This document shows, piece by piece, positions 1-6,563 of a stretch of 64,000 nucleotides of DNA. The stretch is taken from assembly GCF_027625995.1 (NCBI RefSeq), contig NZ_CP115396.1:1798001-1862000 (forward strand). Reading direction: 5' to 3'. A program made the translations under genes and the position numbers. Each line of letters begins with the position of its first letter. The stretch's first letter is position 1. Below the pieces are notes generated by a model. That model worked only from the letters and a program-made list of their open reading frames with translations. It had not been told where the DNA came from and did no database searches. This DNA comes from Hymenobacter yonginensis. Lineage in GTDB: Bacteria; Bacteroidota; Bacteroidia; Cytophagales; Hymenobacteraceae.

Positions 1-972
1 AACGGCATCATCGACGTGCCGCCGCAAAACATGGTGTCTATTTCGGCGGTGCTGGGTGGCTATGTGCAGCAGGTGAAGGTGCTGCCCGGTCAGTTCGTGA
101 AAAAAGGCGCGGTAGTGGCCGTGCTGCGCCATCCAGACTACATCAAGCTGCAGCAGGATTACCTGCAGAGCCGGGCCCGCTCCCGCTTTTTGAGCCAGGA
201 CCTGGAGCGCCAGCGCATTCTCGATGTGGAAGACGTGGGGGCCAAACGCAAGCTGCAGCAGGCCCAGGCCGACTACGCCACCGAGCAGGCCAGCCAGCGC
301 AGCCTGGCCGCCCAGCTAACCCAGCTCAATATCTCGGCCAGCCGCCTGGCGGCCTCCGGCCAGATTCAGCCCACCGTCACGCTCACCACGCCGCTGGGCG
401 GCTACGTCAAAACCGTGGGCATCAACCCCGGCCAGTTTGTGAACCCCGCCGACGTGCTGGTGGAGGTGGTGGACCGCTCCGACCTGCACCTACAGCTGAA
501 AGTGTTTGAGCGTGACATTGCCCGCGTGCAGCTGGGCCAGCCCATCCTGTTCACGGTGCCGGCCCGGGGTGCTACCGGCCCGGTGCTGCGGGCCCGGGTG
601 TTTCTGGTGGGCAAGGCCTTCGACGACGACGCCCGCACGGTGGCCGTGCACGCCCACCTCGAAGGCAACGACGCCGACAACCTGCTGCCCGGCCAGTACG
701 TGGCCGCCCGCATCCAGACGGCCGGCCAGCGCGTGCGCACCCTGCCCGAAGACGCCATCATTCAGGCCGGGGAGCTGAGCTACGCCTACGTGCAGACCGC
801 CGCCACCGACAGCACCGCCACCTTCCGGCGCATCCAGCTGCGGCCCGGCGCCACCGCTCACGGCGACGTGGCCGTGTCCCTGCTGACACCCGTGCGCGAC
901 ACCTTGCGCGTGGTGCAGCACGGCGCCTACTTTCTGGCCGCCGAGCACAGCAAAGGCCAGGGCGACGAATAG
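1..972 (+). CDS. HlyD/CusB-family efflux periplasmic adaptor subunit (5' end missing)
   Basis: The gene enters from the left edge, and 323 residues to the stop are visible. The reading frame is already open at base 1, so the GTG at 16 is not taken as the start. Two half-lipoyl segments with the pattern GGYV-V-PGQFV (near visible residues 19-32 and 134-147) flank an alpha-helical hairpin rich in Gln, Ala and Arg. A beta-barrel and membrane-proximal region follow. This is the adaptor architecture of RND heavy-metal or drug pumps (CusB/CzcB type), which links the inner-membrane pump to the outer-membrane channel. The pump and channel genes presumably lie to the left. Substrate cannot be read from the sequence. 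Confidence 0.85.
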   Translation, partial: NGIIDVPPQNMVSISAVLGGYVQQVKVLPGQFVKKGAVVAVLRHPDYIKLQQDYLQSRARSRFLSQDLERQRILDVEDVGAKRKLQQAQADYATEQASQRSLAAQLTQLNISASRLAASGQIQPTVTLTTPLGGYVKTVGINPGQFVNPADVLVEVVDRSDLHLQLKVFERDIARVQLGQPILFTVPARGATGPVLRARVFLVGKAFDDDARTVAVHAHLEGNDADNLLPGQYVAARIQTAGQRVRTLPEDAIIQAGELSYAYVQTAATDSTATFRRIQLRPGATAHGDVAVSLLTPVRDTLRVVQHGAYFLAAEHSKGQGDE

Positions 973-1275
973 CACGCACCAAACCTGGTTTTTTAAGTGA
1001 ATATTAAGGTCTGGTTCACCTGAATTTCACCTGCAACCTCGTTATTCACATAATTCAATTTCCTGCGGCCTCCTTCTGCAATACCTGATTGGCAGCTGGC
1101 TGCGCTCCTGCTGTTCATCCGGGCCGCCCCGCTCATCGGCAGTCGGCGTCTGCCGGCCGGTACGGGGTGGTGGGCGCCAACTGCCGGTGCGGTCCTTGCC
1201 GGGCAGCAGCGGAAATCCGCACGGGATACTTTCCTCGTTTTTGTTTTAGTTTTTCACTCCCAGCCTTCGCCCCCT
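973..1275. other. Intergenic stretch, no gene seen
   Basis: This is a 303-bp gap between the adaptor gene and the Rieske gene. Reading frames here are GC-skewed shadows without a credible start or family resemblance. The last 40 bases are pyrimidine/T-rich and may hold the promoter of the Rieske gene, but no clean TAnnTTTG box was found. Confidence 0.5.
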
Positions 1276-1731
1276 ATGGCAGCTCCTTCCGCAATGGACC
1301 GCAAAGAATTCCTGCAGCTTTTTGGTATGGGGGCCACGGCCCTGGTGGCGTCGGCGTGCCTGGGCCTGGGCGGCTGCGGCAGCAAAAGCGGCGACCCATC
1401 GCCCACCCCGGCCACCAACGTCGATTTCACCGTGGACCTGACGGCCAGCAGCAGCGCCGCCCTCAACGACGCTACCAAAGGCTACATCTACGGCCCCAAC
1501 CGCGACGTGATAGTGGCCAAGACCACGGCCGGCACCTACATTGCCTTCCAGGGCCCCTGCCCGCACGAGGGCACCAGCGTGTACTTCAACCAGGGCCAGA
1601 GCCGCTTCATCTGCCCCAACCACAACGCCGTGTTTACGGTGGGGGGCGCCGTGGTGAGCGGGCCGGTGTCGCAGGGCCTCAAGCAGTACACCGTGGTGCA
1701 GACCGGCACGTCCCTGCGCATCACGGGCTAG
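1276..1731 (+). CDS. Rieske [2Fe-2S] lipoprotein
   Basis: A 151-residue protein with an N-terminal membrane-targeting segment ending in a lipobox (LGGC, Cys34), followed by a Ser/Pro linker and a Rieske fold. The cluster ligands are visible as C94-x-H96 (CPH) and C112-x-x-H115 (CPNH), the canonical two-Cys/two-His set. It should be a lipid-anchored periplasmic electron carrier. The start could also be the ATG 18 bases later (MDRKEF), which is the usual beginning of this family. It is followed after 111 bp by a thioredoxin-like gene, then apbE, DUF4266 and DUF3570 genes, all on the same strand, which suggests a shared redox role. Its redox partner is not evident. Confidence 0.9.
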   Translation: MAAPSAMDRKEFLQLFGMGATALVASACLGLGGCGSKSGDPSPTPATNVDFTVDLTASSSAALNDATKGYIYGPNRDVIVAKTTAGTYIAFQGPCPHEGTSVYFNQGQSRFICPNHNAVFTVGGAVVSGPVSQGLKQYTVVQTGTSLRITG

Positions 1732-1842
1732 CGCCGCCTTAAAATCAACTTAAGATTGCACCAATCCGGCCTGCGCCTCGTACGGGTAGCACGGTTTATG
1801 TTTTAATTTGATTTTAACCTCTCACCTGACCTGTTTCTGCTC

Positions 1843-2304
1843 ATGCGCTTTCTTGCCTTTTGCTTCTCCGCTCTGCTGACTACCGTTGGTGCCCAGGCTC
1901 AGGCCCAGACGGCTCCCGCCTCCTGGAACACCGATCTGACGGCCGCCATGCAGCAGGCCAAAGCCACCAATAAGCCCGTACTAGCCGTTTTTTCGGGTTC
2001 CGACTGGTGCAAGCCCTGCATCATGCTCAAGCAGGAAGTGTTCGATAAGCCGGAGTTCGAGCAATTTGCCAAAGACCGGTTCGTGCTGGCCCGCTTCGAC
2101 TTCCCGCGCAGCAAGAAAAACAAGCTGCCCGCCACCCAAACCAAAATCAACGAGCAGGCTGCGGCCCAGCTCAACAAGGAAGGCGCGTTTCCGCTGGTAG
2201 TGCTGCTCTCCCCCGAAGGCAAAGTGCTGGCCAAAACCGGCTACCGCCCCGGCGGCGCTACGGCCTACGACGCCTACCTCTCGCAACTGCTGGCTAAAAA
2301 ATAA
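1843..2304 (+). CDS. Secreted thioredoxin-family protein
   Basis: A 153-residue protein with a signal peptide (cleavage probably after AQAQ, near residue 22) and a thioredoxin fold of the Thioredoxin_7 type. The active site WCKPC puts the redox cysteines at 56 and 59, and the cis-Pro region FPLVVLL lies near residue 127. It probably reduces or isomerises disulphides, or delivers reducing power, in the periplasm. Only 5 bp separate its stop from the GTG start of the next gene (apbE), so the two are very likely co-transcribed. Confidence 0.88.
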   Translation: MRFLAFCFSALLTTVGAQAQAQTAPASWNTDLTAAMQQAKATNKPVLAVFSGSDWCKPCIMLKQEVFDKPEFEQFAKDRFVLARFDFPRSKKNKLPATQTKINEQAAAQLNKEGAFPLVVLLSPEGKVLAKTGYRPGGATAYDAYLSQLLAKK

Positions 2305-2309
2305 CTCCG

Positions 2310-3422
2310 GTGCGCACTCTTCTCACATGGTCCGGCGCTTTCCTTTCGCGGAAAGCGCCGTTGCTGTTCACTTTCGGCAGCCTGCTGGCCGGCTCCTACT
2401 CGGCGGGCGCGCAACCGACGGTGGGGAAGGCTCCGGGTACCGGCGCGCCGGCTAAAACGCGCAACTTCACCCGCTCGGCCCACCTGATGGGCTCGCACTT
2501 CACGTTCACGGCCGTCTCCGACGACGACTCGCTGGCGTGGCGGGCGGTGCGGGCCGGCATCCGGGAAGGGCAGCGCATCGACCGGCTGTGCTCCTACTGG
2601 GATTCCACCTCGCAGATTACGCAGATCAACCGCGCGGCGGGGCTGCGGCCGGTGGTGGTCGACCAGGAAGTGTACGACCTGATTCAGCGCACGCTCAAGC
2701 TCTCGGCCCTCAGCGACGGGGCGTTTGATATCACCTTCGCCGGCGGCGAGAAGATCTACAAATTCGACAAGCAGGAGCACGCCGCTTTGCCGGCTCCGGA
2801 AGTGGTGAAAGCCTCGGTGCGCCGCATCGACTACCGCAAGGTGCTGCTCGACCCGGCCACACACTCCGTGATGCTGCAGGACAAGGGCATGCGTTTGAAC
2901 CTGGCCGGCATCCTGCAGGGCTACGGAGTGCGCCGCGCCCAGGCCCTGATGCGGCAGATGGGCATCCGGGGCGGCCTCATCAACGGCTCCGGCGACGTGT
3001 CGTGCTGGGGGCGGCAGGCCGACGGCTCGCTGTGGCGCATTGCCATCGGCGACCCGGCCTACCCGCAGTCGGTGTCGTCATGGTTGACGGTGACCGACGT
3101 GGCCGTGGTGACGGCCGGCAACTACGAGCAGTATTTCACGGTGAAAGGCCAGTACTACGGCCACATCATCGACCCCAAAACCGGCTATCCGGCCACCGGC
3201 CTGCGCTCAGTCACCATCATCTGCCCCGATGTGGAGCTGGCCGATGGCCTCGACGAAGTGGTGTTCGTGAAAGGCCCCGAGGCCGGCCTGGCCTTCATCA
3301 ACAAGCTCAAAGGCGTGGACTGCACGCTCATCACCAACGACGGCCGCACCCTGGCATCCAAGGGCATGGCCCTGAACTACTACTCCACGCAGCCCGCCAA
3401 AATGGCCGCCCCAACCCCATGA
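2310..3422 (+). CDS. apbE: FAD:protein FMN transferase (ApbE family)
   Basis: A 370-residue protein. ApbE enzymes use FAD to attach FMN covalently to a Ser/Thr of target proteins outside the cytoplasm. Diagnostic segments are the N-terminal MGSHFTF strand, SGDVSCWG and the C-terminal GHIIDPKTGYPATG block (about residues 282-295), which carries metal- and flavin-binding residues. The start is GTG, 5 bp after the thioredoxin gene, and a signal-like hydrophobic stretch occupies residues 12-33. The stop overlaps the next ATG (ATGA). No obvious flavin-acceptor motif of the DGxTGAT/S type was seen in its neighbours, so its target may be encoded elsewhere or may be non-canonical. Confidence 0.92.
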   Translation: MRTLLTWSGAFLSRKAPLLFTFGSLLAGSYSAGAQPTVGKAPGTGAPAKTRNFTRSAHLMGSHFTFTAVSDDDSLAWRAVRAGIREGQRIDRLCSYWDSTSQITQINRAAGLRPVVVDQEVYDLIQRTLKLSALSDGAFDITFAGGEKIYKFDKQEHAALPAPEVVKASVRRIDYRKVLLDPATHSVMLQDKGMRLNLAGILQGYGVRRAQALMRQMGIRGGLINGSGDVSCWGRQADGSLWRIAIGDPAYPQSVSSWLTVTDVAVVTAGNYEQYFTVKGQYYGHIIDPKTGYPATGLRSVTIICPDVELADGLDEVVFVKGPEAGLAFINKLKGVDCTLITNDGRTLASKGMALNYYSTQPAKMAAPTP

Positions 3423-3664
3423 CCAACCCTATGACTCTCCCCAACTTTGCCCGGCTGGCGCTGGGCGGCCTGCTGCTGGCCGGCGGCAGCGGCCTGAGCA
3501 GCTGCGTATCGGTGGCGGCCTACCAGAAAGTGTACCTCAACGACGAAGACATGAAGCTGGCCAACAAGCGCATTGAGGTGTACGAAACCAACTTCGAGAG
3601 CTACCGCGAAGGCGCCGGCGGGGCCAACGGCGGCAAAGTCGGCGGCGGCTGCGGCTGCAACTGA
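3419..3664 (+). CDS. DUF4266 small lipoprotein with terminal GGGCGCN
   Basis: An 81-residue protein starting at an ATG that overlaps the apbE stop (ATGA), showing tight translational coupling. It has a hydrophobic leader and a lipobox LSSC with Cys29, then the DUF4266 pattern with YLNDEDM, SYREGA and the conserved C-terminus GGGCGCN. After lipidation the only remaining cysteines are the CxC pair near the C-terminus, a plausible metal or disulphide site (inference). DUF4266 genes habitually neighbour DUF3570 genes, as here. Function is unknown. Confidence 0.88.
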   Translation: MTNPMTLPNFARLALGGLLLAGGSGLSSCVSVAAYQKVYLNDEDMKLANKRIEVYETNFESYREGAGGANGGKVGGGCGCN

Positions 3665-3746
3665 TTCCACGAGCCATGCGCCGTGCGCCAAGTCGCGCAG
3701 CTGCTCACGCCTGACTGCTCCTTCCTCCCTGATTAAGCCCCTCTAC

Positions 3747-5024
3747 ATGCACCACACTTCTTCTCCCTTTGTGCCACGCTGCGCCGCGGCCCTGCTGCTG
3801 GCGCTGCTGCCCGCGCTGGCCTGGGCCCAGGCCACGCCTACGCCCAACCGCGTAGATGGCTACGGCACGCCCAACACCACCGCGCCCAGCCCGCCCAACC
3901 CCAGCAACCACGGTGAAACCGAGCTCAACATCCTCACCAGCTACTACTCGCAGGATGGCAACCGCGGCGCCGTGGAAGGCGGCATCGGCACGCAGCAGCT
4001 CACCGACCTCACGCCCACCATCATCCTGAACGTGCCGCTGGACTCGGCCACGCGGCTATCCGCCAACCTGGGCCTGGACTACTACTCCTCCGCCTCCACC
4101 GACCGGATCGACCAAGTAAACTCGTCGCCCTCGTCGAGCGACACCCGCTTCCACGCCGATTTCGGCTACTCCCGGGCTTTGGCCGACAAGCGCACCATCG
4201 TGGGGCTGGGCGCCGGCGTGTCCAAGGAATACGACTACCTCTCGTTCAACATCACGGGCTCCTGGGCCAAGGCCTCGGCCGATGGCAACCGCGAGCTGAG
4301 CGTAGCGGCCCAGGCCTTCTTCGACCGCGCCACCCTGATTCTGCCCGTGGAGCTGCGCACCAACGGCCGCCGCGAAAACGGCTCCGATACGCGCCAGAGC
4401 TACAACCTCAACGTCGTGTACTCGCAGGTGCTGAACCAGCGCCTGCAGCTGGCCGTCAGCACCGAGCTGGTGGCCCAGCGCGGGCTGCTAAGCACGCCGT
4501 TTCATCGGGTGTACTTCCGCGAAACCGGCGGCGGCTACGGAGCCGCCAAAACCGAGCTGCTGCCCCGCCAGCGCCTGAAATACCCGGTGGGTTTGCGCCT
4601 GAACTACTATGCCACCGACCTGCTGCAGGTGCGCGGCTACTACCGCTTCTACAACGACAACTTCGGCATCACGGCCCACACGTTTGAGCTGGAAACGCCC
4701 CTGAAGGTGACGCCCTTCTTCGTGCTGTATCCGTTCTACCGCTACCACACCCAAACCGCCGCCGACTACTTCGCGCCCTACCTTTCCCACTCCATCGCCG
4801 ACGAGTACTACACCTCCGACTACGACCTGGCCAATTTCTCGGCCAACAAAGTGGGCCTGGGGCTGCGCTACTCGCCGGTGTACGGCATCGGCCGTTTCAA
4901 AACGCCCTTCGGTGGCCGGGTGGCCAAGTTCAAGGCCCTCGACATTCGCTACGCCTACTACCGCCAGAGCACCGGCCTGACCGCCAACCTCATCAGCGCT
5001 GACCTCTCGTTCACGCTGCCCTAG
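3747..5024 (+). CDS. DUF3570 outer-membrane beta-barrel protein
   Basis: A 425-residue protein. The chosen ATG gives a clean signal peptide (hydrophobic core LLLALLPALAWA, cleavage after AQA). The open frame extends further upstream, but that part overlaps the DUF4266 coding region in another frame and lacks a leader. The mature part is rich in Tyr/aromatic alternating strands (for example LNYYATDLLQVRGYYRFY) and ends in LSFTLP, typical of an outer-membrane barrel. DUF3570 proteins co-occur with DUF4266 and ApbE. It is the last gene of this run and is followed by a hairpin terminator. The transported or bound substrate is unknown. Confidence 0.88.
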   Translation: MHHTSSPFVPRCAAALLLALLPALAWAQATPTPNRVDGYGTPNTTAPSPPNPSNHGETELNILTSYYSQDGNRGAVEGGIGTQQLTDLTPTIILNVPLDSATRLSANLGLDYYSSASTDRIDQVNSSPSSSDTRFHADFGYSRALADKRTIVGLGAGVSKEYDYLSFNITGSWAKASADGNRELSVAAQAFFDRATLILPVELRTNGRRENGSDTRQSYNLNVVYSQVLNQRLQLAVSTELVAQRGLLSTPFHRVYFRETGGGYGAAKTELLPRQRLKYPVGLRLNYYATDLLQVRGYYRFYNDNFGITAHTFELETPLKVTPFFVLYPFYRYHTQTAADYFAPYLSHSIADEYYTSDYDLANFSANKVGLGLRYSPVYGIGRFKTPFGGRVAKFKALDIRYAYYRQSTGLTANLISADLSFTLP

Positions 5025-5050
5025 CCTACCGCGGCTTAACGCGGCTCCCG

Positions 5051-5087
5051 TACCCGACCCGGCAACCCGGGTCGGGTATTTTTTTGC
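5051..5087 (+). terminator. Intrinsic terminator of the Rieske-DUF3570 run
   Basis: A GC-rich hairpin with arms TACCCGACCC and GGGTCGGGTA, followed by seven T. It begins 26 bp after the DUF3570 stop. Confidence 0.9.
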
Positions 5088-5521
5088 CGAAGCTGTTTGC
5101 GGCTTTCAGGCGCCACGATGCCGGAAAAAGCCTCTGCTACCCCTTGCCCATGCTCCGGAATGGAAAAACACTGGAAGCGGCAACTTAAATACATGAAAAT
5201 ATGTTCATATATTTACTCTAATTTCTTTCACATTCTACCGGCCCACCAGCTGCCGGTAGTTATACACGGCCCTGGTGTCGGCTGTTAGCCGGCTGCCGGT
5301 TTGCGCTTTCTGCAATGTTGTTGGCTGGCTGCTACTGCCTGGGCTGGAGCAGCATTGCTTTTTTCACAGACAGCTTTGTTATGGGGAGCTGTCCGGTTTT
5401 CCCGGGCGGCTTTTGCTGGTGTCTGTCTTTCTTCCATTCTGCCTAGTGGTCTATGCGCAAGCACAGCCCTCCGCAGCTGGTTTTCCTGCATTCTTCTTTC
5501 ATCCTTTTTTCCTGTTTTATT
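5088..5521. other. AT-richer intergenic region, no gene seen
   Basis: About 430 bp between the terminator and the rhodanese gene. Short frames in it lack family resemblance and typical codon use. It holds a 30-bp AT-rich palindrome (5186-5215), listed separately. Confidence 0.5.
5186..5215. promoter_or_regulatory. 30-bp AT-rich imperfect palindrome (operator candidate)
   Basis: The sequence from TAAATAC to ATATTTA reads nearly the same on both strands (core ATGAA...TTCAT, outer TAAATA...TATTTA). It lies about 300 bp upstream of the rhodanese gene in an AT-rich island within a GC-rich genome. The regulator is unknown. Confidence 0.45.
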
Positions 5522-5863
5522 ATGTCCGACATCCTGAAGTCATCGGCTACTGTTGCCTACCGGGACCTGCCCGCAGACCAATTTGCGGCCGGCGTCCGCC
5601 AAGCCGGCACGGTGCTCGTTGATGTGCGTCGCCCCGACGAATTCGGTGCCGGCCATCTGCCCGGGGCCCTCAACATTGACGTAACGGGCCTCGATTTTGC
5701 CCGGCGCGTAGCCACGCTCAACCCCAACCGCCCCACCTACGTGTACTGCCGCAGCGGCGCACGCTCGGCCAAAGCTGCGGCCCAGCTCAGCGCGGCCGGC
5801 TTCGGGCAGGTGCACAACCTGGCCGGCGGCATCCTCGACTGGGCCAGCCCGCTGGTGCGCTAG
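5522..5863 (+). CDS. Single-domain rhodanese-like protein
   Basis: A 113-residue protein with one rhodanese domain. The active-site loop is CRSGAR with the catalytic Cys76, and the DVRRPDEFxxGHLPGA signature is at residues 34-49. It probably carries a persulphide for sulphur transfer in the cytoplasm. The ATG at 5522 is preferred over the upstream in-frame ATG at 5453, which would add a hydrophobic stretch not typical of single-domain members; if the longer form is real, the protein would be membrane-targeted. A strong terminator follows. Confidence 0.9.
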   Translation: MSDILKSSATVAYRDLPADQFAAGVRQAGTVLVDVRRPDEFGAGHLPGALNIDVTGLDFARRVATLNPNRPTYVYCRSGARSAKAAAQLSAAGFGQVHNLAGGILDWASPLVR

Positions 5864-5898
5864 TTACTGTTTCTGATTCGCTGGCAAGGTTTGATGCA

Positions 5899-5940
5899 AA
5901 GCCCCCGGGCGGCCAACAGTTGGCTGCCCGGGGGCTTTCT
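5899..5940 (+). terminator. Intrinsic terminator after the rhodanese gene
   Basis: The arms AAGCCCCCGGGC and GCCCGGGGGCTT enclose a further complementary GCCAAC/GTTGGC stem, with TTT at the end. It lies 36 bp after the stop. Confidence 0.88.
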
Positions 5941-6001
5941 GGCTTCAGATTAGACTCAGGCCATCAATCAGGAGCCGCGAAAGAATCTGTATTTTCAGGC
6001 C

Positions 6002-6493
6002 ATGCTACTTCAAGCCTTCACCGCTGCTCACTGGCCCGAAGCCCGGGCCATCTACGAGGCCGGCATTGCCACCGGCCAGGCTACCTTCGCCACCGAAGCC
6101 CCCACCTGGGACGACTGGGACCGGGGCCACCTGCCCCACAGCCGCCTGGTGGCCCTGAGCGAAACCGGTCAGGTACTAGGCTGGGCGGCTTTGTCACCGG
6201 TATCGGGGCGGTGCGTGTACGGGGGCGTGGGCGAGGTGAGCGTGTACGTGGCCGCCGAGGCCCGCGGCCAGGGCGTGGGCCGGCAGTTGCTGGCGGCGCT
6301 GGTGGCCGAGTCAGAAGCCCACAACATGTGGACGCTGCAGGCCGGCATCTTCCCCGAAAACGAAGCCAGCGTCCGGCTGCACGAAGCCGCCGGCTTCCGG
6401 GTGGTAGGCCGGCGCGAGCGAATCGGGCAGCAGCACGGCCACTGGCGCGATACGCTGCTGCTGGAGCGCCGCAGCACTGCGGTAGGCGTGTAG
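6002..6493 (+). CDS. GNAT N-acetyltransferase, phosphinothricin acetyltransferase-like
   Basis: A 163-residue protein matching the Pat/YwnH branch of GNAT enzymes throughout. It begins with the ARAIYEAGIATGQATFAT segment, carries the acetyl-CoA-binding V-Y-V-x6-QGVGRQLL loop (about residues 80-97), and ends with FPENEASVRLHEAAGFRVVG. It probably acetylates a small amine such as an amino-acid analogue. The natural substrate cannot be told from the sequence. It is flanked by terminators on both sides, so it is likely monocistronic. Confidence 0.88.
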   Translation: MLLQAFTAAHWPEARAIYEAGIATGQATFATEAPTWDDWDRGHLPHSRLVALSETGQVLGWAALSPVSGRCVYGGVGEVSVYVAAEARGQGVGRQLLAALVAESEAHNMWTLQAGIFPENEASVRLHEAAGFRVVGRRERIGQQHGHWRDTLLLERRSTAVGV

Positions 6494-6508
6494 CTTCCTA
6501 TCGACATA

Positions 6509-6543
6509 AAAAGCCCCGTCAGTATCACTGACGGGGCTTTTCG
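6509..6543. terminator. Bidirectional terminator between GNAT gene and alaS
   Basis: The arms AAAAGCCCCGTCAGT and ACTGACGGGGCTTTT form a hairpin with A-run on one side and T-run on the other. It can therefore stop both the rightward GNAT transcript and the leftward alaS transcript. Confidence 0.9.
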
Positions 6544-6563
6544 TTTCCTTGCGGGAGATGATT

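Noticed and set aside
1089-1742. 217-residue frame overlapping the Rieske gene
   Set aside because: Arg/Pro/Gly-rich shadow of the Rieske coding region in another frame.
5097-5288. Possible 63-residue gene in the AT-rich gap
   Set aside because: No leader, no family resemblance and it runs through the palindrome at 5186.
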